DNA from: Streptomyces sp. T12 | GTDB taxonomy: Bacteria; Actinomycetota; Actinomycetes; Streptomycetales; Streptomycetaceae | DNA: 64,000 nt | Direction: 5' to 3' | NCBI RefSeq assembly: GCF_028736035.1 | Contig: NZ_CP117866.1 | Coordinates: 1,922,001-1,986,000, forward strand | Shown: piece after piece, positions 8,618 through 17,529 of the stretch | How positions within the stretch are numbered: position 1 is the stretch's first letter | Layout of the letters: every line of letters begins with the position of its first letter | Notes under the pieces: model-generated | The model's database searches: none | What the model saw: only the letters and a program-made list of their open reading frames with translations | Told to the model about the DNA's origin: nothing | Translations under genes and position numbers: made by a program

Positions 8618-9820
8618 ATGACTGCGCGCGCCGCCGACCGGGCCCGTTACGACCGGGCCACCGCCCCTCTCGACGCCCCTCTCGCGATCGTGGACCTGGA
8701 CGCCTTCGACGCCAACGCGGACGACCTCGTCCGCCGGGCCGGTGGAAAGCCGATCCGCGTCGCCAGCAAGTCCGTACGCTGCCGTGCCCTGCTGGAGCGG
8801 GTGCTCGCGAAGGACGGGTTCGCGGGGATCATGTCCTTCACGCTCGCCGAGTCCCTGTGGCTGGCACGGTCCGGGTTCGACGACGTCCTCCTCGCCTATC
8901 CGTCCGCCGACCGCGCCGCCTTCGCCGAGCTGGCCGGCGATCCCAAGCTCGCCTCCGCCGTCACCGTGATGATCGACGATCCGGCACAGCTCCGGCTCAT
9001 CGACGAGTCCCGGGAGGGGGGACGTGAAGTCGTCCGGGTCTGCCTGGAGTTGGACACCTCGCTGAAGCTGCTCGGCGGGCGCGTGCGGGTCGGGGCCCGG
9101 CGTTCGCCGCTGCACTCTCCCGCGCAGGTCGCCGACATGGCTCGGGTCGTCGCCCGGCGGCCCGGGTTCGAGCTGGTCGGGATCATGGCGTACGAGGGGC
9201 ACATCGCCGGGGTCGGGGACGCCGTGGCGGGGCGGCCGCTGCGGTCGCGTGCCGTGCGGCTGATGCAGGCCGCCGCGCGCCGGGAACTGGCCGAGCGACG
9301 GGCCGAGGTGGTGCGGGCGGTGCGGGCCGTGGCGCCGGGGCTTGAGTTCGTCAACGGCGGCGGGACCGGCAGTGTGCAGCACACCGCCGCCGAGGACTCC
9401 GTCACCGAGATCGGGGCCGGGTCGGGGCTGTATGTGCCGCGGCTGTTCGACAACTACACATCCTTCAGCGGGCGTCCGGCCGCGCTGTTCGCCCAGCCGG
9501 TCGTGCGCCGGCCGGGGGTCGGGGTGGTGACCGTGCTCGGCGGTGGGTATCCGGCCTCGGGTGCGGCCGGGCCCGACCGGCTGCCGGTGCCGTATCTGCC
9601 TCAGGGGCTGCGGTACGACCCTCAGGAGGGGCCCGGCGAGGTGCAGACGCCGCTGCTCGGCTCCCCCGCCGACGATCTGCTGATCGGCGACAAGGTGTGG
9701 TTCCGGCACGCCAAGGCGGGTGAGCTGTGCGAGCGGTTCGAGATGCTCCATCTCATCGAGGGGGACTCCGTGACGGCCACCGTGCCGACGTATCGGGGTG
9801 AGGGGCACACCTTCCTCTAG
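8618..9820 (+). CDS. PLP-dependent amino acid deaminase/aldolase (alanine-racemase-like N-terminal domain)
   Basis: A 400-residue enzyme of the D-threonine aldolase / amino acid aldolase group of fold-type III PLP proteins. The N-terminal barrel contains the cofactor-lysine region IRVASKSVRCRALLERVL (Lys near residue 51) and the barrel motifs GFAGIMSFTLAESL, ICLELDTSLKLLGG-like and ELVGIMAYEGH. The C-terminal domain has the metal-binding features of D-threonine aldolases (GSVQHTAAEDSVTEIGAGS; RHAKAGELCERFEMLH with His and Cys ligands). The substrate is not predictable. It is divergent from the 690-aa gene with 276 bp between. Confidence 0.85.
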   Translation: MTARAADRARYDRATAPLDAPLAIVDLDAFDANADDLVRRAGGKPIRVASKSVRCRALLERVLAKDGFAGIMSFTLAESLWLARSGFDDVLLAYPSADRAAFAELAGDPKLASAVTVMIDDPAQLRLIDESREGGREVVRVCLELDTSLKLLGGRVRVGARRSPLHSPAQVADMARVVARRPGFELVGIMAYEGHIAGVGDAVAGRPLRSRAVRLMQAAARRELAERRAEVVRAVRAVAPGLEFVNGGGTGSVQHTAAEDSVTEIGAGSGLYVPRLFDNYTSFSGRPAALFAQPVVRRPGVGVVTVLGGGYPASGAAGPDRLPVPYLPQGLRYDPQEGPGEVQTPLLGSPADDLLIGDKVWFRHAKAGELCERFEMLHLIEGDSVTATVPTYRGEGHTFL

Positions 9821-9849
9821 CTCAGTTCCTGCAGCGCAGTTCCCGCGGC

Positions 9850-10770
9850 TCAGTCCGTCGTGGGCCGGATGCCCCGCGTGAAGCGGTCCATGTCGGCCAG
9901 GGGCGGCCCGTCCTCGCCCGCGTCGAAGACGTAGCGGACGAGGACCGGCGCCCCGGTGCCGACGGGGGACGCGAAGGCGAGGGACTGGACGTAGCCGCCC
10001 GGTCCCTCGGCGGTCGTGACCCGCCAGCGCACGAAGTAGCCGGTGCGGCCCGCCACCTTGACCGGGCCGGACTTGACGACCTGGTGGGACTCGATGCCAC
10101 CGAAGGGGCGCCGACCGAGGCGGTCGCGGTCGTAGGCCTCGTCGGCCGCCTCCTTGATGTCCGTCTTGGCGAGGGCCTCGGGGGACGTCTCGCCGTTCTG
10201 GGTCGCCGTGCGCGAGATGACCTTGCCGTGCCGGCAGAAGCCGAAGTCGTCGCCGGGGCATTCGTAGGTGCCGTCCGTGGACATGAGGACGTCGGGCTCG
10301 GTGAAGGTCTGTGGCCTGACCCAGCCGTCGAGCAACGGCAGGGTGATGCCGTTGAGTTGGTCCTCCACGACGGCCGGGTCGTCGGCGGAGGGCTCGGAGG
10401 TGGACTCCGAGGGGGTGGGGGTGGGGGTGTCGGTGGCCGGCTCGCGGGGCGCGGGCTCCGAAGTCGCGAGCGTCGGCGCGGTGTTCACCTCCGGGCCCCC
10501 CTCGTCCTTGCCGAGCACGATCGCGCCCGTGACGATCGCGGAGACCAGGACGGCTCCGGCGGCGGTGAGGGCGATGACCCTGGACCGCTGCGCGGCGACA
10601 TCACCGGCGGGCGATGGGCCGGGCACCGGCGGGCCGGGCGGCGTCGGCACCGGCGGTCCCGGAACCTCGGGAGCGCGCCGGTGCTCGGTCCAGGCCGTTC
10701 CGTCCCACCAGCGCTCCAGGTGCGGGGCCTTGGGGTCGCGGTACCAGCCGGGCGAGGGTGTCATGCTCAT
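9850..10770 (-). CDS. DUF2510 domain membrane protein
   Basis: A 306-aa protein starting with a DUF2510 unit (PGWYRDPKAPHLERWWDGTAWTEH), found at the N-terminus of many actinobacterial membrane proteins. A Pro-rich linker, one membrane helix (VIALTAAGAVLVSAIVTGAIVLG, near residue 70-92), a Thr/Ser/Pro/Glu linker and an extracytoplasmic domain of about 170 aa with two Cys close together (YECPGDDFGFCRHG) follow. Two adjacent ATGs (10770, 10764) are possible starts. Function unknown. Confidence 0.8.
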   Translation of the reverse strand: MSMTPSPGWYRDPKAPHLERWWDGTAWTEHRRAPEVPGPPVPTPPGPPVPGPSPAGDVAAQRSRVIALTAAGAVLVSAIVTGAIVLGKDEGGPEVNTAPTLATSEPAPREPATDTPTPTPSESTSEPSADDPAVVEDQLNGITLPLLDGWVRPQTFTEPDVLMSTDGTYECPGDDFGFCRHGKVISRTATQNGETSPEALAKTDIKEAADEAYDRDRLGRRPFGGIESHQVVKSGPVKVAGRTGYFVRWRVTTAEGPGGYVQSLAFASPVGTGAPVLVRYVFDAGEDGPPLADMDRFTRGIRPTTD

Positions 10771-10790
10771 CCCGGCCACTGTAGGGCGGC

Positions 10791-11582
10791 CTACAGCGGC
10801 GTGACGTACGCCCCCGAGATTCCGCCGTCGACCAGGAAGTCGGTGGCGTTGACGAAGGAGGAGTCGTCGCTGGCCAGGAAGGCGACGGCGGCGGCGATCT
10901 CGTCGGCCTCGGCGAAACGGCCGACCGGGATGTGGACGAGGCGGCGCGCGGCGCGCTCCGGGTCCTTGGCGAACAGCTCCTGGAGGAGGGGGGTGTTGAC
11001 CGGTCCCGGGCACAGGGCGTTGACCCGGATGCCGTCTCGGGCGAACTGCACGCCCAGTTCGCGGGACATGGCCAGCACGCCGCCCTTGGAGGCCGTGTAC
11101 GAGATCTGGGAGGTGGCCGCGCCCATCCGGGCCACGAAGGACGCCGTGTTGATGATGGAGCCCTTGCCCTGCTGCCGCATGTAGGGGATGGCGGCCTTGC
11201 AGCACAGGTAGACGGAGGTCAGGTTGACCTCCTGGACGCGCTTCCAGGCCTCCAGGCCGGTCTCCAGGATGGAGTCGTCGTCGGGCGGCGAGATGCCGGC
11301 GTTGTTGAAGGCGATGTCGACGCTGCCGTAGGTGTCGTACGCCGTCTTGAACAGCGCCTCGACCTGCTCGGCGTCGGTGACGTCGACCTTCACGAAGATC
11401 CCGCCGGTTTCCTCGGCGGCGGCCTTGCCGCGCTGCTCGTCGACGTCGCCGCAGACGACGTGAGCGCCCTCGGAGGCGAGTCGGCGGGCAGTGGCGAGGC
11501 CGATGCCGCTGCCGGCTCCGGTGATGACGGCCGTACGGCCCACCAGGCGGCGGCAGATGGTTCCCTCGGTGTTGTCGGTCAT
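10791..11582 (-). CDS. Short-chain dehydrogenase/reductase, candidate gamma-glutamylethanolamide alcohol dehydrogenase
   Basis: A 263-residue classical SDR. The NAD(P)-binding motif TGAGSGIGLA is near residue 20, NNAG is near residue 91, and the catalytic YTASK, with a Ser about a dozen residues before, is near residue 157. An acidic residue after beta-2 (CGDVDE) favours NAD. It lies 7 bp downstream of the aldehyde dehydrogenase gene in the same orientation. Oxidation of gamma-glutamylated ethanolamine to an aldehyde needs an alcohol dehydrogenase, which would give this SDR an obvious place in the route. That role is an inference from position. Confidence 0.88.
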   Translation of the reverse strand: MTDNTEGTICRRLVGRTAVITGAGSGIGLATARRLASEGAHVVCGDVDEQRGKAAAEETGGIFVKVDVTDAEQVEALFKTAYDTYGSVDIAFNNAGISPPDDDSILETGLEAWKRVQEVNLTSVYLCCKAAIPYMRQQGKGSIINTASFVARMGAATSQISYTASKGGVLAMSRELGVQFARDGIRVNALCPGPVNTPLLQELFAKDPERAARRLVHIPVGRFAEADEIAAAVAFLASDDSSFVNATDFLVDGGISGAYVTPL

Positions 11583-11589
11583 GAGCGGC

Positions 11590-12960
11590 TCAGGCCTCCG
11601 TGCTGATGAAGACGTTCTTGGTTTCGGTGAAGGCGGTCAGGGCGTCCGGGCCCAGCTCGCGGCCGATGCCGGACTGCTTGAAGCCGCCGAAGGGGGTCCA
11701 GTAGCGGACGCTGGAGTGGGAGTTGACGGACAGGTTGCCGGCCCGGACCGCCTGGGAGACGCGCAGGGCGCGGCCGACGTCACGGGTCCAGATGGAGCCG
11801 GAGAGGCCGTAGTCGGTGGCGTTGGCGAGGGCCACGGCCTGCGCCTCGTCCTCGAAGGGGAGCACTACGGCGACCGGGCCGAAGACCTCCTCGACGGCCA
11901 CGCGCGCGCGTGGGTCGACGCCGGTGAGGACGGTGGGCGGGAACCAGAAGCCCGGGCCCTCGGGGGCCTTGCCCCGGATGCCGTCGGCGCCTGAGTCGAC
12001 GTACGAACGCACCCGGTCCAGCTGGGCCTTGGAGATGAGCGGGCCCATGTCGGTCTTCTCGTCGGCCGGGTCACCGACCGTCACCGCCTCGATCGCCGGG
12101 CTCAGCAGCTCCAGGAACCGGTCGTAGGCGGAGCGCTGGACGAGGATGCGGGTGCGGGCGCAGCAGTCCTGGCCGGAGTTGTCGAGGAAGGACATGGGGG
12201 TGGCGGCCGCGGCGGCTTCGAGGTCGGCGTCGTCGAAGACGATGTTGGGGCTCTTGCCGCCGAGTTCGAGGGTGACGCGCTTGAGGAGCGCCGAGCCCTT
12301 CGCCAACACCTGTTTGCCCACGGTCGTTGACCCGGTGAAGACGATCTTCGCGACACCCGGGTGCTCGACGAGGGCGTTGCCCGCGACGGGACCGTGGCCG
12401 GGAAGGACCTGGAACAGCCCCTCCGGAAGGCCTGCCTCCAGGGCGAGTTCGGACAGCCGCATCGCGGTCAGCGGGGTGGTCTCGGCGGGCTTGAGGAGGA
12501 CGGCATTGCCTGCCGCGAGCGCCGGGGCCGTGCCCCAGGCCGCGATCGGCATCGGGAAGTTCCAGGGGGCGATGACGCCCACGACGCCGAGCGGTTCGAG
12601 GATCGTCACGTCCAGGCCGCCGGGCACCGGGATCTGGCGTCCCGTCAGCCGTTCCACTCCCCCGGCCGCGTAGTCCAGCAGATCGCGGACGTTGCCCGCC
12701 TCCCAGCGGGCGTTGCCGACGGTGTGCCCGGCCTCGCGGACCTCCAACTGGGCCAGTTCTTCGAGGTGTTCGTCGACCGCGACGGCGAAACGGCGGAGCA
12801 GCCGGGCGCGTTCGCCGGGGGCGAGGGCCGCCCACGCGGACTGCGCCTTCGTGGCGCGTACGACGGCCGCGTCCACGTCGGCCGCGGTGGCCGCCGGGAC
12901 GGTGGCCACGACCTCCTCGGTGGCGGGGTTCAGTACTTCCAGTACGTGCTCGGAAGACAT
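11590..12960 (-). CDS. Aldehyde dehydrogenase of the ethanolamine/gamma-glutamyl pathway
   Basis: A 456-aa NAD(P)-dependent aldehyde dehydrogenase. Visible are the Rossmann signature FTGSTTVGK, the catalytic Glu in LELGGKSPN, the catalytic Cys in NSGQDCCARTR and the C-terminal FGGFKQSGIGRE. It resembles the gamma-glutamyl-gamma-aminobutyraldehyde dehydrogenases (PuuC type). It is located just after the GlnA4-like gene (23 bp), so its likely substrate is a gamma-glutamylated amino aldehyde. The ATG at 12960 gives MSSEHVLEVLNP, the normal N-terminus. A TTG six codons earlier is an alternative. Confidence 0.93.
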   Translation of the reverse strand: MSSEHVLEVLNPATEEVVATVPAATAADVDAAVVRATKAQSAWAALAPGERARLLRRFAVAVDEHLEELAQLEVREAGHTVGNARWEAGNVRDLLDYAAGGVERLTGRQIPVPGGLDVTILEPLGVVGVIAPWNFPMPIAAWGTAPALAAGNAVLLKPAETTPLTAMRLSELALEAGLPEGLFQVLPGHGPVAGNALVEHPGVAKIVFTGSTTVGKQVLAKGSALLKRVTLELGGKSPNIVFDDADLEAAAAATPMSFLDNSGQDCCARTRILVQRSAYDRFLELLSPAIEAVTVGDPADEKTDMGPLISKAQLDRVRSYVDSGADGIRGKAPEGPGFWFPPTVLTGVDPRARVAVEEVFGPVAVVLPFEDEAQAVALANATDYGLSGSIWTRDVGRALRVSQAVRAGNLSVNSHSSVRYWTPFGGFKQSGIGRELGPDALTAFTETKNVFISTEA

Positions 12961-12983
12961 GTACTCGGCAGACAAGAAGGGCC

Positions 12984-14354
12984 TCACATACGTTCGAAGG
13001 AGCGGCGCAGCTCCCAGTCGGTGACCGCGGCGTCGAAGGCGTCCAGCTCGACGCGCGCCATGTTGCGGTAGTGCGCGACGACCTCGTCGCCGAAGGCCGC
13101 CTTGGCGATCGGGCTGTTCTCCCAGAGCTCGGCGGCCTCGCGCAGCGTGGTGGGGACGTGCGCGAAGTCGGCGGCGTAGGCGTTGCCGGGGCAGGGCTCG
13201 GGCAGCTCCAGCTTCTGCTCGATGCCGTAGAGGCCGGCCGCGACCAGTCCGGCCACCGCGAGGTACGGGTTGACGTCGCCGCCGGGGAGCCGGTTCTCGA
13301 AGCGCATCGAGCGGCCGTGGCCGACGACGCGCAGGGCACAGGTGCGGTTGTCGTAGCCCCAGGCGACGGCGGTCGGGGCGAAGGAGCCCGGCTGGAACCG
13401 CTTGTAGGAGTTGATGTTGGGGGCGTAGAGCAGCGAGAAGTCCCGCAGGGCGGCCAGCTGTCCGGCGAGGAAGTGCCGCATGACCTCGGACATGCCACCG
13501 GGGTCGTCCGAGGAGCCCGCCATGGCGTTGTTCCCGGCCGGGTCGGCGAGCGAGAGGTGGATGTGGCAGGAGTTGCCCTCGCGCTCGTTGTACTTGGCCA
13601 TGAAGGTGATCGAGACGCCCTCCTGGGCGGCGATCTCCTTGGTGCCGGTCTTGTAGACGGCGTGCTGGTCGCAGGTGACCAGGGCGTCGTCGTACTTGAA
13701 GGCGATCTCGTGCTGGCCGGGGTTGCATTCGCCCTTGGCGGACTCGACGGTGAGCCCGGCGCCCGTCATCTCGTTGCGGATGCGGCGCAGCAGCGGCTCG
13801 ATCCGGCCGGTCCCCAGCACCGAGTAGTCGATGTTGTACTGGTTGGCCGGGGTCAGCCCGCGGTAGTTCGCGTCCCAGGCCTGCTCGTAGGTGTCCTTGA
13901 AGACGATGAACTCCAGCTCGGTGCCGACCTTGGCGGTGTAACCGTGCTCGGCGAGGCGCTCCAGCTGGCGGCGCAGGATCTGGCGGGGTGCGGCGACCAC
14001 GGGCGAGCCGTCGTTCCAGGCGAGGTCGGCGACGAGCATGGCCGTACCGGCGTTCCAGGGCAGGCGGCGGAGCGTGGCCAGGTCGGGGTGCATGGCGAAG
14101 TCGCCGTAGCCGCGGTCCCAGGAGGACATGGCGTAGCCGTCGACGGTGTTCATCTCGGTGTCGACGGCGAGGAGGTAGTTGCAGCCCTCGGTGCCGTGGT
14201 GGAGGACCTCGTCGAGGAAGAAGCGGGCGGCGAACCGCTTGCCCTGGAGCCGCCCTTGCATATCGGGGAAGGCCAGGACGACAGTGTCGATCTCACCGCC
14301 TGCGACGAGGGCGTGCAGCTCCTCGACGCTCAGCGGGGGTGTGCGGTCTGCCAC
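12984..14354 (-). CDS. glnA4: GlnA4-like gamma-glutamylethanolamide synthetase
   Basis: A 456-aa glutamine-synthetase-family ligase. Metal and nucleotide residues lie in GTELEFIVFKD (near residue 140), ESAKGECNPGQHE, GNSCHIHLSL and RFENRLPGGDVNPYLA. The usual adenylylation-site tyrosine of GSI and the Asp50-type ammonium site are not evident. The combination of neighbours (aldehyde dehydrogenase, GntR regulator, permease, C26 hydrolase) matches the S. coelicolor SCO1613 region, where GlnA4 has been shown to glutamylate ethanolamine. The GTG at 14354 has GGAGG seven bases upstream. Identity as GlnA4 is from memory of synteny and family, not a search. Confidence 0.85.
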   Translation of the reverse strand: MADRTPPLSVEELHALVAGGEIDTVVLAFPDMQGRLQGKRFAARFFLDEVLHHGTEGCNYLLAVDTEMNTVDGYAMSSWDRGYGDFAMHPDLATLRRLPWNAGTAMLVADLAWNDGSPVVAAPRQILRRQLERLAEHGYTAKVGTELEFIVFKDTYEQAWDANYRGLTPANQYNIDYSVLGTGRIEPLLRRIRNEMTGAGLTVESAKGECNPGQHEIAFKYDDALVTCDQHAVYKTGTKEIAAQEGVSITFMAKYNEREGNSCHIHLSLADPAGNNAMAGSSDDPGGMSEVMRHFLAGQLAALRDFSLLYAPNINSYKRFQPGSFAPTAVAWGYDNRTCALRVVGHGRSMRFENRLPGGDVNPYLAVAGLVAAGLYGIEQKLELPEPCPGNAYAADFAHVPTTLREAAELWENSPIAKAAFGDEVVAHYRNMARVELDAFDAAVTDWELRRSFERM

Positions 14355-14399
14355 GGGAGAGCCTCCATTCGGCTTACTTCGGTCAGCCGGGAGCCATAA

Positions 14400-14408
14400 G
14401 GTATTGCC
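14400..14408. promoter_or_regulatory. Candidate operator half-site GGTATTGCC upstream of glnA4 and the GntR gene
   Basis: The 9-mer GGTATTGCC lies in the 87-bp divergent gap between glnA4 and the GntR gene, and it occurs again at 15238-15246 just before the permease gene. Both places are where a cluster-specific GntR regulator would bind. This is a by-eye match with no statistical test. Confidence 0.35.
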
Positions 14409-14441
14409 CAGGACCATTGATTGGGAAGGGGGTCCGGCCAT

Positions 14442-15188
14442 ATGTCGCAGGCGGGCACGGAGCACGGGGCGCCCGGGGCCGACGACCGGCTGACGTCGGT
14501 GCTGCGTCCGGTGCGGGCCGGCAACGGCTTCGAGGAGGCCCTGGAGCAGATCCTCCAGGTCGTCCGGCTCGGCCTGGTGCCGGGCGGTGAACGGCTGCCC
14601 GCGGAGCGCGAGCTGGCCGACCGGCTCGGGATCAGCCGGGTGACGCTGCGCGAAGTGCTGAAGGTGCTCCAGGACCAGGGCCTGGTGGAGTCGCGGCGCG
14701 GGCGCTACGGCGGCACGTTCGTGCTGCCGCGCCCCGAGACTCCCGGCGAGGAGGAGCTGCGCCGCCGCCTGAAGGACGTGGACGTCGAGGACACGCTGCG
14801 CTTCCGCGAGGTGCTGGAGGTGGGTGCGGCCGGGCTGTGCGCGGCGCACGGGCTGGAGGAGGAGCAGGCGGACCGGCTGCGCGAGGCCCTGGCGCGCACG
14901 CACGACGCCCCGCTCGCCGAGTACCGCCGCCTGGACACCCTGCTGCACCTGACGCTCGCCGAGCTGTCCGGCTCCCCCACGCTCACCGCCCAGTACGCGG
15001 CCGTCCGCGCGAGCGTCAACGACCTGCTCGACTGCATCCCGCTCCTGGTACGCAACCTGGAGCACTCGCAGCGGCAGCACGCCGCCCTGGTGGAGGCCGT
15101 GATCGAGGGCAACGCCGAGTGCGCGCGGGAGATCATGCGCGAGCACTGCGGGGGCACGGCGGCGCTGCTGCGCGGCTTCCTCGGCTGA
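14442..15188 (+). CDS. GntR/FadR-family regulator of the ethanolamine cluster
   Basis: A 248-aa regulator. The winged helix-turn-helix runs from about residue 30 to 90 (ERELADRLGISRVTLREVLKVLQ... ESRRGRYGGTFVL), and an all-helical FCD effector domain follows (RFREVLEVGAAGLCAAH, LDTLLHLTLAEL, HAALVEAVIEGNA). FadR-type FCD domains often bind a metal and a carboxylate ligand, so a gamma-glutamylated intermediate would be a plausible effector. It is divergent from glnA4 and upstream of the permease gene. The ATG at 14442 follows GGGAAGGGGG. A TTG at 14421 is less likely. Confidence 0.9.
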   Translation: MSQAGTEHGAPGADDRLTSVLRPVRAGNGFEEALEQILQVVRLGLVPGGERLPAERELADRLGISRVTLREVLKVLQDQGLVESRRGRYGGTFVLPRPETPGEEELRRRLKDVDVEDTLRFREVLEVGAAGLCAAHGLEEEQADRLREALARTHDAPLAEYRRLDTLLHLTLAELSGSPTLTAQYAAVRASVNDLLDCIPLLVRNLEHSQRQHAALVEAVIEGNAECAREIMREHCGGTAALLRGFLG

Positions 15189-15237
15189 GCCGCGGCACGT
15201 TCCGGTGAGCCAAGGATTTACGGGCGATTAACGCAGG

Positions 15238-15293
15238 GGTATTGCCTTCCCGTGGCCGACACCGCAAAGGTATGGATCGCAAAGGTATGGATC
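15238..15293 (+). promoter_or_regulatory. GGTATTGCC plus a perfect 15-bp tandem repeat before the permease gene
   Basis: GGTATTGCC at 15238-15246 is followed by two perfect head-to-tail copies of GCAAAGGTATGGATC at 15264-15278 and 15279-15293, about 80 bp before the permease start. Each copy shares GGTAT with the 9-mer. This could be an operator array for the GntR regulator or a duplicated promoter element. Confidence 0.45.
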
Positions 15294-15372
15294 TATTCCA
15301 TTGAGCCGGAGCTCGGTCGACCCCACCGTGCCCGGAAATGCCCGGTGTCCGCCGCCCGTGGGGAGTTGGCCC

Positions 15373-16815
15373 ATGTCCCTGGAATCCACAAGCACACCCG
15401 CCCCCGAGGCGGACGACTATCTGGAGCGCAGAACGCTGCGCCGCGGCAGCGCCGGCTGGGTGCTGCTGACCGGTCTCGGCGTCGCCTACGTCGTCTCCGG
15501 CGACTACTCGGGCTGGAACTTCGGCCTCGCCGAAGGCGGCTTCGGGGGCCTGGCGATCGCCATGGTGCTCATGGGCGCGATGTACGCGTGCATGGTCTTC
15601 GCCCTCGCCGAGCTGTCCTCGATCCTGCCGACGGCGGGCGGCGGCTACGGCTTCGCACGCCGGGCGCTGGGCCCGTGGGGCGGCTTCCTGACGGGTACGG
15701 CGATCCTCATCGAGTACGTCCTCGCACCCGCCGCCATCGTCATCTTCATCGGCGACTACGTCGAGTCGCTGGGCCTGTTCGGCCTGGAGTCCGGCTGGCC
15801 GATGTACCTGGTCTGTTTCGCGATCTTCCTGGGCATCCACCTGTGGGGCGTGGGCGAGGCTCTGCGCTTCAGCTTCGTCGTGACCGGGATCGCGGTGGTC
15901 GCCCTGCTCGTGTTCGCGCTGGCGGCACTGCCCGACTTCTCCTTCGCGTCGCTGGACGACATCCCGGTCGACTCCTCGGCCACGGGGTCGAGCTCGTGGC
16001 TGCCGTTCGGCCTGCTCGGCATCTGGGCGGCGTTCCCCTTCGGGATGTGGTTCTTCCTGGGCGTCGAGGGCGTGCCGCTGGCCGCCGAGGAGACCAAGGA
16101 GCCGGCCCGCACGCTGCCGAAGGCGATCCGCTGGTCGATGGCCATCCTGGTGGTGCTGGCCGTGGTGACCTTCTTCGCGGCCGCCGGCGCGCGTGGCTCG
16201 GCGGCGATCCAGGAGGCGGGCAACCCGCTGGTCGAGGCGCTGCAGCCGGACGGCAAGGCCACGACGCTGAGCCGGATCGTGAACTACGCGGGTCTGGCGG
16301 GCCTGGTGGCATCGTTCTTCTCCTTGATCTACGCGGGCTCGCGCCAGCTGTTCGCCCTGTCCCGCGCGGGCTACCTGCCCCGCTTCCTCTCCCTCACCAG
16401 CCGCCGCAAGGCGCCGTACCTGGGCCTGCTGGTGCCCGGCACGATCGGCTTCCTGCTGGCGGCGGTGTCGGGCGACGGCGCCCGGATGCTGAACATCGCG
16501 GTCTTCGGCGCGACCATCTCCTACGCGCTGATGTCCCTGTCGCACATCGTGCTGCGCCGCCGCGAGCCGGAACTTCCGCGGCCGTACCGCACGCCGGGCG
16601 GCGTGCTGACGTCGTCGATCGCCCTGGTGCTGGCGTGCGCGGCGCTGGTGGCGACGTTCCTGGTGGACGTCACGGCGGCGTTGATCGCGCTGGCGGTGTA
16701 CGTGGTCGCGATCGGGTACTTCGGCCTGTACAGCCGTAAGCGGCTGGTGGCGAAGGCGCCGGAGGAGGAGTTCGCGGCGCTGGCGGCGGCCGAGGCAGAG
16801 TTGGCACGGGACTGA
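15373..16815 (+). CDS. APC-family permease, probable ethanolamine importer
   Basis: A 480-residue amino acid-polyamine-organocation permease with about 12 membrane helices. The first helix carries the unwound Gly-rich motif (VAYVVSGDYSGWNFGL), and helix 6 carries FGMWFFLGVEGVPLAAEETKEPA. This form is close to that of known ethanolamine permeases (EAT family). The ATG at 15373 follows GGGGAGTTGGCCC. It lies between the GntR regulator and the hydrolase gene, probably in one operon with the hydrolase (24-bp gap). Confidence 0.88.
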   Translation: MSLESTSTPAPEADDYLERRTLRRGSAGWVLLTGLGVAYVVSGDYSGWNFGLAEGGFGGLAIAMVLMGAMYACMVFALAELSSILPTAGGGYGFARRALGPWGGFLTGTAILIEYVLAPAAIVIFIGDYVESLGLFGLESGWPMYLVCFAIFLGIHLWGVGEALRFSFVVTGIAVVALLVFALAALPDFSFASLDDIPVDSSATGSSSWLPFGLLGIWAAFPFGMWFFLGVEGVPLAAEETKEPARTLPKAIRWSMAILVVLAVVTFFAAAGARGSAAIQEAGNPLVEALQPDGKATTLSRIVNYAGLAGLVASFFSLIYAGSRQLFALSRAGYLPRFLSLTSRRKAPYLGLLVPGTIGFLLAAVSGDGARMLNIAVFGATISYALMSLSHIVLRRREPELPRPYRTPGGVLTSSIALVLACAALVATFLVDVTAALIALAVYVVAIGYFGLYSRKRLVAKAPEEEFAALAAAEAELARD

Positions 16816-16839
16816 ACCGTCGACTGTGAGGGAGTTGTG

Positions 16840-17523
16840 GTGGCCAGGCCGTTGATCGGTGTCAGCACCTATCTGGAGTCCGGTGCGCGCTGGGGCGTGT
16901 GGGAGCTGGAGGCGGCGCTGCTGCCGGCCGGTTACCCGCGGCTGGTGCAGCGGGCCGGCGGCCTGGCCGCGATGCTCCCGCCGGACGACCCGGCGCACGC
17001 GGCCGCGGCCGTGGCCCGGCTGGACGGGCTGGTCATCGCGGGCGGCCCCGACGTGGAGCCCGTACGGTACGGCGCCGAGCCGCACCCCCGCACCGGGCCG
17101 CCGGCGCGGGCGCGGGACGCCTGGGAGCTGGCCCTGATCGACGCGGCGCTGGCCGCGGGCATCCCTCTGCTGGGTATCTGCCGGGGCATGCAACTGCTGA
17201 ACGTCGCCCTCGGCGGCACGCTCGTCCAGCACATCGACGGGCACGCGGAGGTCGTGGGCGTGTTCGGCAGCCACACCGTGAAGCCGGTGCCGGGGAGTTT
17301 GTACGCCGGTGTCGTGCCCGAGGAGGCGTCGGTGCCGACGTATCACCACCAGGCCGTGGAGCGCCTGGGCGAGGGGCTTGTCGCGTCGGCGTATGCGGGG
17401 GACGGGACGGTGGAGGCGGTGGAACTGCCGTCCGGGGGTTGGGTGTTGGGGGTGCAGTGGCATCCGGAGATGGGGGAGGATCTGCGGGTGATGCGGGGGT
17501 TGGTGCGGGCGGCTGGTGGCTGA
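16840..17523 (+). CDS. Class I glutamine amidotransferase-like gamma-glutamyl hydrolase (peptidase C26)
   Basis: A 227-aa member of the PuuD/C26 family that hydrolyses gamma-glutamyl bonds. The nucleophile Cys is in LLGICRGMQLLN (near residue 115). The catalytic His-x-Glu is in VQWHPEMGED near the C-terminus. The oxyanion region GGPDVEP is near residue 67. In the pathway it would free glutamate from the gamma-glutamylated acid made by the aldehyde dehydrogenase, so glutamate is recycled. The GTG at 16840 was chosen because AGGGAG lies five bases before it. The GTG at 16837 is too close. Confidence 0.88.
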   Translation: MARPLIGVSTYLESGARWGVWELEAALLPAGYPRLVQRAGGLAAMLPPDDPAHAAAAVARLDGLVIAGGPDVEPVRYGAEPHPRTGPPARARDAWELALIDAALAAGIPLLGICRGMQLLNVALGGTLVQHIDGHAEVVGVFGSHTVKPVPGSLYAGVVPEEASVPTYHHQAVERLGEGLVASAYAGDGTVEAVELPSGGWVLGVQWHPEMGEDLRVMRGLVRAAGG

Positions 17524-17529
17524 CGGGAG

